In this document: positions 1-6,112 of the stretch, piece after piece
Layout: every line of letters begins with the position of its first letter
How positions within the stretch are numbered: position 1 is the first letter of the stretch
Assembly: GCA_016870935.1 (NCBI GenBank)
Contig: VGAB01000004.1
Span: 1-49,703 of the forward strand
Source: Actinomycetota bacterium
GTDB lineage: Bacteria; Actinomycetota; Acidimicrobiia; Acidimicrobiales; Ilumatobacteraceae
Length of the DNA stretch: 49,703 bases
Direction of reading: 5' to 3'
Notes under the pieces: generated by a model
What the model saw: the letters and a program-made list of their open reading frames with translations, nothing else
Told to the model about the DNA's origin: nothing
Database searches by the model: none
Made by a program: the position numbers and the translations under genes

Positions 1-122
1 AACATGCCGGCGCAGAACCCACCCTGGCGGGAAGCGGTTCGACCTGGTGGCTAGACGGCGAGTTCGCCGACCTCGCGGCGCAACTTACCGACGCCACAGT
101 CATCACCACCCACACCAACTAA
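1..122 (+). CDS. ispE: 3' end of a GHMP kinase, probably IspE (partial)
   Basis: An open frame with codons starting at position 3 enters from the left edge and ends at the TAA at 120-122. The 39 visible residues include LAGSGSTWWLDG, which fits the third GHMP-kinase motif (glycine/serine-rich loop followed by a strand) near the C-terminus of 4-diphosphocytidyl-2-C-methyl-D-erythritol kinase of the MEP isoprenoid pathway. Context supports this: ispE commonly lies just upstream of the glmU-prs-ctc-pth-mfd run seen from 2560 onward. Only the tail is visible, so another GHMP kinase remains possible. The next gene starts 11 bp after the stop. Confidence 0.6.
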   Translation, partial: HAGAEPTLAGSGSTWWLDGEFADLAAQLTDATVITTHTN

Positions 123-133
123 AGATTCTTCAC

Positions 134-2104
134 ATGCAGACCCAACCAACCCAAGCCGAATATTTCCGCAGTGACATTCAAGGCCTGCGCGGAATCGCAG
201 TTCTGCTGGTCGTTATCTATCACACTGGCGTTGCTCTACCGGGCGGTTACATCGGCGTAGACATTTTCTTTGTGATTTCAGGCTTCGTCATCACACAGTT
301 GCTGCTGCGCGAAACAAATGCGACTGGCACAATCAGTTTGAAGAGTTTTTACGAAAGACGAATTAAGCGTATTTTGCCAGCAGTTGCGTTTGCAATCATC
401 GGCACCGTATTGCTATCAATTTCTGCCCTCTCTCCTTTTGGTGAGCAACAACAAGTTGCGCAAACTGCTCGCGCTTCAAGTTTTTTCGCTGCAAACTTTT
501 ACTTTTATCTACAAGACAGTTATTGGGCGCTTGCTGAAAACCCATTGCGACATCTTTGGAGTTTGGCCGTCGAAGAGCAGTTTTACATCTTTTTCCCCGT
601 GCTTTTGCTGGCTCTGAACAAACTCAAGATTCGTATCAATTCGCGTCTATCGGTTGCAATCTTGATCGTTATTTCGACTATCTCTTTTGTTATTTCATAT
701 TTGCTTTCTATCGGTGAACAAATCTTGCCCAAGCCCGAACTATTTGCTTTTTTCGGCACGCCTTGGCGAATGTGGGAGTTCCTCGCAGGCTCGCTAATTG
801 CACTCGCGCCAAGCACCCGAATTGCCGTCAAATCGATAGCCGCACCGCTCTCGGCAATTTCTGTAGCTGCGATTACCTGGTCTGCGATTTCGTTCGACTC
901 GTACACGCCGTTTCCGGGTTCTGCCGCATTAATCCCCGTGCTTGCGACCACCGCACTGATTTACCTTGGCACTCAAAGCAATCTTTTTACAACACTGCTT
1001 AGCGCACGACCGTTAACTGCAATCGGCGACATTTCTTACTCGTGGTATCTCTGGCATTGGCCACTGATTGTTTTTGCCCACCGCGTTTTTCCCACGTCCG
1101 AGGTCATTGCACCGATTAGTGCAGCACTCATCTCAGTCTTGTTCGCAATTTTTTCGTTACTCAAGATTGAAAACCCAATTCGACACAACTCTCTGATTCA
1201 CGGCAAGCGCGCGCTGCAACTCGGTGCAGTTTGCGTACTCGCACCGCTAGTTTTCTCAATCGCCACACAAAAACTAAGCGACACCGGCCTCGGCCTCACC
1301 GAACTCCGCAGCGATTCGTCTGACATTTCCTATGCGGACACGAAAGTTTGTCGAGTCGATTTAATTGTTGATCTTGAAAACAGCAAGTGCGACGACTATT
1401 CATTTGGACCACTCGCTAAACGAATTCTTCTCGTTGGTGACTCTGCCGCAGGTTCAATCAGCGACGCAATTGCTTCAGTCGCCAAGTCAAATGAGTTTAA
1501 CTTTTCGGTTTACTACGCCAACAGCTGCCCGGTGACGGCTCGTGCCTACAAATATCGTGAAAATTGCGATAGTAATTTCGCGCAGATCAGCGACTACATC
1601 GAAAAGCTCAGCCCTGACCTTTTGATAATCGCAAACATGAGCGACCTATACGTAAGCGAGTCTGGGCTGGGCAAGGTGATCGTCGATTTTGACGGCAACC
1701 CCGCGCGCTCAGCAGACGAAGCACTTCAACTTTGGATTGCCGGACTTCGATCACGTATCGAGAACAGTTTTTCTATGCGCAAAGTTTTGATAGTTCAGCA
1801 GCCACCGCTATCTGCGATGCGCGAGCCGATATTGCTGCAGAAATTGTTTGACGAGGAAATCTCGTTAGACAACTCGGACACTCGGAACATGATCGTCGCC
1901 GCTGAGGCGGACTTGTTCAAAAAGTATGCAAATGTCGCCGTATTCGATCCAGCCACAGTTTTGTGCGACGGGCAAAACTGCAGACAGACCCTGAATGGTG
2001 ACGCGCTTTATTACGACGGGCGTCACTTAACCGTGAAAGGTAGCCTGCTGATGGTCGACGGGATCGTTGCGAAATTGAAGTCGCTGATCGAACGCGAGGG
2101 TTAG
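134..2104 (+). CDS. Acyltransferase-3 membrane protein with C-terminal SGNH domain (OafA/OatA type)
   Basis: The 656-residue product has the acyltransferase-3 layout: a start FRSDIQGLRGIAVLLVVIYH with the expected catalytic His, then YIGVDIFFVISGF, YERRIKRILPA and HLWSLAVEEQFYIFFP, and about ten membrane segments up to residue ~390. The C-terminal third is an SGNH-hydrolase-like domain with GDSAAGS (nucleophile Ser) and DGRHLT (Asp-x-x-His). Such fusions O-acylate peptidoglycan, O-antigen or exopolysaccharide from the membrane. An in-frame GTG at 47 exists, but it would overlap the upstream gene and add a non-conserved Arg/His-rich stretch, so ATG 134 is preferred. The gene is clearly richer in A/T and T-runs than its neighbours and breaks the expected ispE-glmU block, which suggests transfer. 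The acyl acceptor is unknown. Confidence 0.88.
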   Translation: MQTQPTQAEYFRSDIQGLRGIAVLLVVIYHTGVALPGGYIGVDIFFVISGFVITQLLLRETNATGTISLKSFYERRIKRILPAVAFAIIGTVLLSISALSPFGEQQQVAQTARASSFFAANFYFYLQDSYWALAENPLRHLWSLAVEEQFYIFFPVLLLALNKLKIRINSRLSVAILIVISTISFVISYLLSIGEQILPKPELFAFFGTPWRMWEFLAGSLIALAPSTRIAVKSIAAPLSAISVAAITWSAISFDSYTPFPGSAALIPVLATTALIYLGTQSNLFTTLLSARPLTAIGDISYSWYLWHWPLIVFAHRVFPTSEVIAPISAALISVLFAIFSLLKIENPIRHNSLIHGKRALQLGAVCVLAPLVFSIATQKLSDTGLGLTELRSDSSDISYADTKVCRVDLIVDLENSKCDDYSFGPLAKRILLVGDSAAGSISDAIASVAKSNEFNFSVYYANSCPVTARAYKYRENCDSNFAQISDYIEKLSPDLLIIANMSDLYVSESGLGKVIVDFDGNPARSADEALQLWIAGLRSRIENSFSMRKVLIVQQPPLSAMREPILLQKLFDEEISLDNSDTRNMIVAAEADLFKKYANVAVFDPATVLCDGQNCRQTLNGDALYYDGRHLTVKGSLLMVDGIVAKLKSLIEREG

Positions 2105-2138
2105 CGCCGAGCGGCTATTTGTTGCGTTGATGACGCGT

Positions 2139-2161
2139 AGAAACGGCGCGAGGCGCAGCCG
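2139..2161 (-). terminator. Probable terminator of bS22, distal duplicated copy
   Basis: Identical copy of the hairpin at 2188-2210, 49 bp further downstream of bS22 and created by the tandem duplication. Two weak terminators in series could act together. Confidence 0.4.
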
Positions 2162-2187
2162 AGCTATTTGTTGCGTTGATGACGCGT

Positions 2188-2210
2188 AGAAACGGCGCGA
2201 GGCGCAGCCG
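2188..2210 (-). terminator. Probable terminator of bS22, proximal copy
   Basis: On the minus strand, two bases after the bS22 stop, CGGC-T-GCG-CCT-CGC-GCCG folds into a 7-bp GC stem with one bulged T and a 3-nt loop, followed by TTTCT. The U tract is short, so intrinsic termination may be partial. Confidence 0.45.
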
Positions 2211-2212
2211 AG

Positions 2213-2305
2213 CTATTTGTTGCGTTGATGACGGGTGCGGCGAAGCATCTTCTTGTGCTTCTTTTTGCGCATTCGCTTGCGACGGCGCTTGACAAGTGAA
2301 CCCAT
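2213..2305 (-). CDS. Small ribosomal subunit protein bS22 (AURKAIP1/COX24 domain), 30 aa
   Basis: ATG at 2305-2303 and TAG at 2215-2213 encode 30 residues, too short for usual gene calling. The start MGSLVKRRRKRMRKKKHKK and the following LRRTRHQ match the actinobacterial bS22 family (mycobacterial start MGSVIKKRRKRM). About half of the residues are Lys or Arg, as expected for a peptide buried in 16S rRNA at the 30S subunit. It is transcribed against its neighbours. A TATCGT box lies 10 nt upstream. The C-terminal codons are part of a 49-bp repeat that is duplicated downstream, and the protein is slightly shorter than the ~33-residue mycobacterial form, ending in Asn-Lys. Confidence 0.9.
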   Translation of the reverse strand: MGSLVKRRRKRMRKKKHKKMLRRTRHQRNK

Positions 2306-2315
2306 AACTTGAAAT

Positions 2316-2321
2316 ACGATA
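2316..2321 (-). promoter_or_regulatory. Candidate -10 box for bS22 (TATCGT)
   Basis: TATCGT on the minus strand, 10 nt before the bS22 ATG, matches the TANNNT pattern seen before other genes here. No clear -35 box or ribosome binding site is seen, so a very short leader is likely. Confidence 0.3.
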
Positions 2322-2384
2322 GCCGAAGCCACGGGCAAACGACACTCAAACTTGGCTACCGTAGAAGCGTCGGCCGAAGCCCAC

Positions 2385-2455
2385 TCCGGGGTCGTTCAAT
2401 GGCAGGACAACGGGTTTTGGTCCCGTTTATAGGGGTTCGAGTCCTCTCCCCGGAA
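2385..2455 (+). tRNA. tRNA-Gln (UUG)
   Basis: A full cloverleaf can be drawn. The acceptor stem TCCGGGG (2385-2391) pairs with CCCCGGA (2448-2454), and A2455 is the discriminator. The D arm is GTTC...GGAC. The anticodon stem CGGG/CCCG encloses the loop TTTTGGT with anticodon TTG, which reads CAA. The T arm AGGGG-TTCGAGT-CCTCT has the expected TTCGA. No CCA is encoded. It lies between bS22 (opposite strand) and glmU. Confidence 0.95.
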
Positions 2456-2559
2456 CTTCAATTCGTCGCAGCTCGGGTGGCGAATGTTGCAGCGGGCTCG
2501 GGTAGCGGCGCGGGTTGCGGTCGCAATCTCGACGCGAGGCGATCGTGTAGAACATAACC

Positions 2560-3657
2560 GTGCCGGTTTACGCAATCATCCTCGCCGCGGGCGAGGGCAC
2601 GAGAATGCAATCCTCGCGACCGAAACCATTGCACCTGTTGTGCGGTCAGGAAATGGTGATTCATGTGATCACCGCGCTCAAAGACCTCGCGGTCGACAAA
2701 ACCACGGTGGTCGTCGGCCACGGCGCAAAACAAGTGACCAGTGTCGTCGCCAAAAAAGCGCCGAAGTGGGCGAAGGTCTCGTTCGTCGAACAAAAAGTGC
2801 AGCGCGGCACGGGTGACGCGACGATCGTCGGTCTTTCGGCGATAGATCTGCAGGTCGGCGCGAGCAGCGAAATCTCGGACACGTCGACGGTGATCGTGAT
2901 GCCGGGCGATACTCCCCTGCTCAAAGCCTCGACGATCTCGACCCTGGTCAACGAGCACCAGAACTCGAACAACGCGGCCACTTTGTTGACCGCATACCTC
3001 GACTCGCCGACTGGCTACGGTCGCATCGTGCGGGCAAAAGACGATCGAATCTTGAAAGTCGTCGAAGAGCGCGACGCGACGCCCGAGATCAGAACAATCA
3101 GCGAAGTGAACACGAGCATCTACGCGTTCAGGCGCGACCTTTTGGGCCCCGCCCTGCGCCGAATCTCGAACAAGAACTCGCAATCGGAGTATTACCTGAC
3201 CGACGTCGTCGAAGTCTTGGCGGGCATGGGTCACCGCGTCGGTTCGCACACGGCGGTGGCGAGCGAGGTGAGTGGGGTCAACGATCGCTGGCAGTTGGCG
3301 ATGGCCGAACGCGAACTGCGCAGTCGCACCAACAACTCTTGGCTCATGTCGGGGGTGACGATGTTCGACCCGCAGCAGACATTCATCGACGTCACGGTCA
3401 AAATCGGCAAAGACGTGACGCTTCTGCCCGGCACGATTCTGCAGGGAGAAACGATCATCGGTGACGGTTGCGAGATCGGGCCGAACAGCCGCCTCGTCAA
3501 CACCCGAGTCGGGCAAAACTCGCGCGTCGACAACACCATCGCCAGAGATTCGACGATCGGCAAAAATGCGACGGTTGGTCCGTTCGCGAATCTCGCGCCG
3601 AACTCGACCGTGGCTGACGAGGCGACCACCGGTTCGTTCTATGATGGCTCACAGTGA
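2560..3657 (+). CDS. glmU: GlmU-like UDP-GlcNAc pyrophosphorylase with truncated acetyltransferase domain
   Basis: 365 residues from GTG 2560. The nucleotidyltransferase domain (residues 1 to ~230) is complete: LAAGEGTRM, RPKPLH, EQKVQRGTGDA, MPGDTPLL, PTGYGRI and EVNTSIYAF, so UDP-GlcNAc formation from UTP and GlcNAc-1-phosphate is supported. A left-handed beta-helix begins near 265 but stops at residue 365, while GlmU is normally 450-480 aa. The last stretch aligns with the E. coli TIGPFARLRPG region, with LAPN in place of LRPG (loss of Arg333), and the protein ends about where Lys351 would be; His363, Tyr366 and Asn377 are absent. The acetyltransferase half is therefore not functional as seen. 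The stop overlaps the prs GTG by 4 bp, leaving no room for a frameshifted remainder. The 105 bp upstream follow tRNA-Gln and show no convincing promoter. Confidence 0.85.
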   Translation: MPVYAIILAAGEGTRMQSSRPKPLHLLCGQEMVIHVITALKDLAVDKTTVVVGHGAKQVTSVVAKKAPKWAKVSFVEQKVQRGTGDATIVGLSAIDLQVGASSEISDTSTVIVMPGDTPLLKASTISTLVNEHQNSNNAATLLTAYLDSPTGYGRIVRAKDDRILKVVEERDATPEIRTISEVNTSIYAFRRDLLGPALRRISNKNSQSEYYLTDVVEVLAGMGHRVGSHTAVASEVSGVNDRWQLAMAERELRSRTNNSWLMSGVTMFDPQQTFIDVTVKIGKDVTLLPGTILQGETIIGDGCEIGPNSRLVNTRVGQNSRVDNTIARDSTIGKNATVGPFANLAPNSTVADEATTGSFYDGSQ

Positions 3658-4658
3658 ATAAAACGATCGACAAAGTAACCACCAAACGGATGGCGATCTA
3701 TTCGGGTCGAACCCACCCCGCACTCGCCCAAGAGGTGGCGCAACACCTGAATGTTCAACTTGGCGACGCCAACATCGTCGAGTTCGCCAACGGAGAATTG
3801 CGGCCGCGATTCGGCGAAAGCATCAGAGGTGGCGATGTTTTCATCATGCAAACCCACTGCAGCCACGACGGTCGCAGCATCAACGACTCGATAATGGAGC
3901 AGTTGATAATGATCGACACGGCGTATCGCGCGTCGGCGAAACGAGTGACGGCGGTTTGTCCGTTTTATGGATACGCGCGACAAGATCGCAAAGCCGAAGG
4001 TCGCGAACCGATCACCGCCCGCCTGATCGCCGACATGTTCAAGGCCGCGGGCTCGAAGCGCATGGTGTCGATCGATTTGCACAGCGGGCAAATTCAAGGA
4101 TTCTTCGAGGGGCCCGTCGACCACCTCACGGCGATTCCGGTGCTCGAACAATATGTTCGCGACAACGCCCGCGAAGGCTTGGTGATCGTCTCGCCGGACG
4201 CGGGACGCGTGAAAGTCGCCGAGCGATTCGCCCAGCACCTCACCGACATGAGCGCCGACGTCGCTTTCATCAACAAGCGTCGACCAAAGAACACGGCGAA
4301 TGTGGCCGAGGCGAAAGAAGTGATCGGCGAAGTCGAAGGTCGGCTTTGCATTCTCGCCGACGACATGATCGACACCGGCGGCACGATTTGTAGCGCCGCC
4401 GAGTTGCTCTACGCGCGGGGTGCGAAAGAAGTTTGGGCGATGGCGACGCACGGCGTGCTCTCGGGATCGGCGGTCGATCGCCTGAGCAAGTCGCGAATCT
4501 CCCGTGTCGTGCTGACCAACACGCTGCCGATGGCGCCCGAAAAGCGGCTCGCCAAGTTCGAGATTCTCTCGGTTGCCAAGATTCTGGCCGACGCCCTGTC
4601 GGCGGTGTTCGAAGACACCAGCGTCAGCGATCTATTCGGGGGCGAGAACCAGTCGTAA
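3654..4658 (+). CDS. prs: Ribose-phosphate pyrophosphokinase (PRPP synthetase)
   Basis: Makes PRPP from ribose-5-phosphate and ATP in the cytosol for nucleotide, His and Trp synthesis. The 334-residue product has YSGRTHPALA near the N-terminus, FYGYARQDRKAEGREPITARL, DLHSGQIQGFF, the flexible-loop KRRPKNTANVAE and the PRPP-binding motif DDMIDTGGT at 236-244. GTG 3654 overlaps the glmU stop (GTGA) and gives an N-terminus (TTKRMAIYSG) like other actinobacterial Prs proteins; an internal ATG at 3690 is less likely. Translation is probably coupled to glmU. Confidence 0.96.
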   Translation: MNKTIDKVTTKRMAIYSGRTHPALAQEVAQHLNVQLGDANIVEFANGELRPRFGESIRGGDVFIMQTHCSHDGRSINDSIMEQLIMIDTAYRASAKRVTAVCPFYGYARQDRKAEGREPITARLIADMFKAAGSKRMVSIDLHSGQIQGFFEGPVDHLTAIPVLEQYVRDNAREGLVIVSPDAGRVKVAERFAQHLTDMSADVAFINKRRPKNTANVAEAKEVIGEVEGRLCILADDMIDTGGTICSAAELLYARGAKEVWAMATHGVLSGSAVDRLSKSRISRVVLTNTLPMAPEKRLAKFEILSVAKILADALSAVFEDTSVSDLFGGENQS

Positions 4659-4659
4659 T

Positions 4660-4701
4660 ACGAGGCCGGTGGCAACACGAGGCTGGTGGCAACACGAGGC
4701 T
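4660..4701. repeat. 17-bp tandem repeat, 2.5 copies, between prs and rplY
   Basis: ACGAGGCYGGTGGCAAC occurs at 4660-4676 and 4677-4693 with one C/T difference, and the first 8 bases recur at 4694-4701. It starts right after the prs stop. The copies show no strong self-complementarity, so no function is proposed. Confidence 0.85.
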
Positions 4702-4771
4702 TTGACCCTTAGACTAAAAAGCCGTCATTTGCTCGGCGTTCTGAAGAGACTTAAAGACATCCGGAGTTTTC

Positions 4772-5479
4772 ATGCCTACATCACTCAAGACAAAAGTCGG
4801 TCGCGCGGTTGGTAGCGCCGAAGCCCGCCGACTCGTATCGGCCGACCAGATTCCGGCCGTCGTTTACGGTCACGGCATGACCCCGGTCAAAGTCACGGTC
4901 GATCGGCGCGATTTGCGCGTTGCGCTCGCGGGACCGGCCGGTGCCAACACGATCCTCGAACTTCAGGTCGGTGACGACAAATATCCGGCGATCATCAAAG
5001 AACTGCAGCGCGACCCCGTGAAGCGTGTCGTGCGTCATGTCGACTTCCTGCAAATTTCGCTCACCGAACTGATCACGATGGACATTCCGGTGCACCTCAA
5101 AGGCACGGCTAAGGCGGTTCTTGCCGAAGGCGGTTTGGTTGACGCGACGGTCAACACGATTCAGATTCGCGCGACTGCGAACAATATTCCGAACGAAATC
5201 TTGATCGACATCACCAACATGGGCATGCAAGACGTGATCAGACTCTCCGAGATTGCCCTGCCGACCGGTGTAAACGCGGTCGGCGACCCAGACCTCGTGG
5301 TCGTCACGGTGCTCACCACCAAGATCGAAGAAGTTGCGCCGGTTGTCGCCGCGGTCGAGGGCGACGCCGCCGCCGTGCCTGCCGAAGGTGCAGCACCTGT
5401 CGAAGGTGCCGCGCCAGCAGAGGCCGCCGCACCTGCCAAGGGTGCAGCGCCCGCGGGCAAAGCCAAACCTTCGGCGTAA
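4772..5479 (+). CDS. rplY: Large ribosomal subunit protein bL25, CTC form
   Basis: Binds 5S rRNA in the 50S subunit; the long CTC form is also linked to general stress in other bacteria. The 235-residue protein has an N-terminal L25 domain (TKVGRAVGSAEARRL, IPAVVYGHG, residues 5 to ~95) and the CTC beta-barrel domain (VDFLQIS, VPVHLKG-like VHLKGTA, to ~185). The tail from ~190 is low-complexity Ala/Pro/Glu with four copies of a six-residue EGAAPA-like repeat, visible as an 18-bp DNA period. CCGGAG at 4761-4766 is a good ribosome binding site five bases before ATG 4772. It sits in the conserved prs-ctc-pth order. Confidence 0.95.
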   Translation: MPTSLKTKVGRAVGSAEARRLVSADQIPAVVYGHGMTPVKVTVDRRDLRVALAGPAGANTILELQVGDDKYPAIIKELQRDPVKRVVRHVDFLQISLTELITMDIPVHLKGTAKAVLAEGGLVDATVNTIQIRATANNIPNEILIDITNMGMQDVIRLSEIALPTGVNAVGDPDLVVVTVLTTKIEEVAPVVAAVEGDAAAVPAEGAAPVEGAAPAEAAAPAKGAAPAGKAKPSA

Positions 5480-5485
5480 CAATAA

Positions 5486-6103
5486 ATGGCGCTGTTCGGT
5501 CGCTCGAAGCGACCTGAGCGTCGCGGTGCGGCCTTCGATTTTCTGTTGGTCGGGTTGGGCAACCCCGGCGGCGAATATTCGCGAACCCGTCACAATGTCG
5601 GCTTTGAAGCGATCGATGAACTGGCGAAACGATTCGGTGCGAACCTGAAGTCGGGGCGCGACCGCGCGCTGACGGCCGAGGTCACGGCGATGTCGAGACA
5701 CCTGTTGTTGGCCAAGCCGACGACTTTCATGAACGAGTCGGGAAGCGCGGTCGGTCCGCTCGCCCGTCGTTTCGCGATCGATGATCCACAAAAAATCGTC
5801 GTCGTGCACGACGAACTCGACCTCGAGCCGGGCGTCGTTCGCATAAAAACGAGCGGCGGAATGGCGGGGCACTACGGATTGCAATCCATCTCGCAACACC
5901 TCAAGTCGCAGGATTTTCTGCGGGTGCGCATCGGCGTGGGCAAGCCTCCGTCGAAAGAACTGGGTGGCGAGCATGTTCTGTCGAAGATTCCGTCTCGTGA
6001 GCGCGATCTGCTCGACATCGCGGTGCAGGTCGCGGCCGACGCGGTGCAGTTGATCGTCGACCAGGGCGTCGAGGCGGCGATGCGCGAAATCAACTCGCGA
6101 TAG
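5486..6103 (+). CDS. pth: Peptidyl-tRNA hydrolase with unusual Tyr in the substrate motif
   Basis: Releases tRNA from prematurely dropped peptidyl-tRNA. The 205-residue protein keeps the main active-site residues: Asn26 in GLGNPG (E. coli Asn10), the catalytic His36 in RHNVGF (His20), Asn83 in TFMNESG (Asn68) and Asp109 in HDELD (Asp93). The next motif, normally GGHGGHNGL, reads GGMAGHYGL, so Tyr130 replaces Asn114, a tRNA/peptide-binding residue, while His129 is kept. It starts 6 bp after the rplY stop and has a ~15-residue basic N-terminal extension before the fold. Confidence 0.94.
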   Translation: MALFGRSKRPERRGAAFDFLLVGLGNPGGEYSRTRHNVGFEAIDELAKRFGANLKSGRDRALTAEVTAMSRHLLLAKPTTFMNESGSAVGPLARRFAIDDPQKIVVVHDELDLEPGVVRIKTSGGMAGHYGLQSISQHLKSQDFLRVRIGVGKPPSKELGGEHVLSKIPSRERDLLDIAVQVAADAVQLIVDQGVEAAMREINSR

Positions 6104-6112
6104 TCGGCAAAA

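Larger units (their letters stand above)
2114..2233. repeat. 49-bp direct tandem repeat, 2.4 copies, copying the bS22 3' end
   Basis: Copies start at 2114, 2163 and 2212; the first two are identical over 49 bp and the third keeps only its first 22 bases (2212-2233) before running into the bS22 gene. Read on the minus strand, each unit contains the last codons of bS22 (Thr-Arg-His-Gln-Arg-Asn-Lys-stop) followed by a GC hairpin and TTTCT. The array is therefore a tandem duplication of the gene's tail plus its probable terminator, placed between the acyltransferase stop and bS22. It has no spacers and is not a CRISPR array. Confidence 0.9.

Noticed and set aside
47-133. GTG 47 as start of the acyltransferase
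   Set aside because: It would overlap the ispE end on the same strand and add 29 Arg/His-rich residues with no similarity; ATG 134 directly precedes the conserved FRSDIQGLRG region.
2114-2233. Repeat array as a CRISPR
   Set aside because: The 49-bp units are contiguous with no spacers, and each unit is explained by the bS22 3' end and its terminator.
3654-3800. Frameshifted continuation of the GlmU acetyltransferase domain
   Set aside because: The next frames hold the start of prs with its own conserved N-terminus; no hexapeptide-repeat sequence follows the stop.
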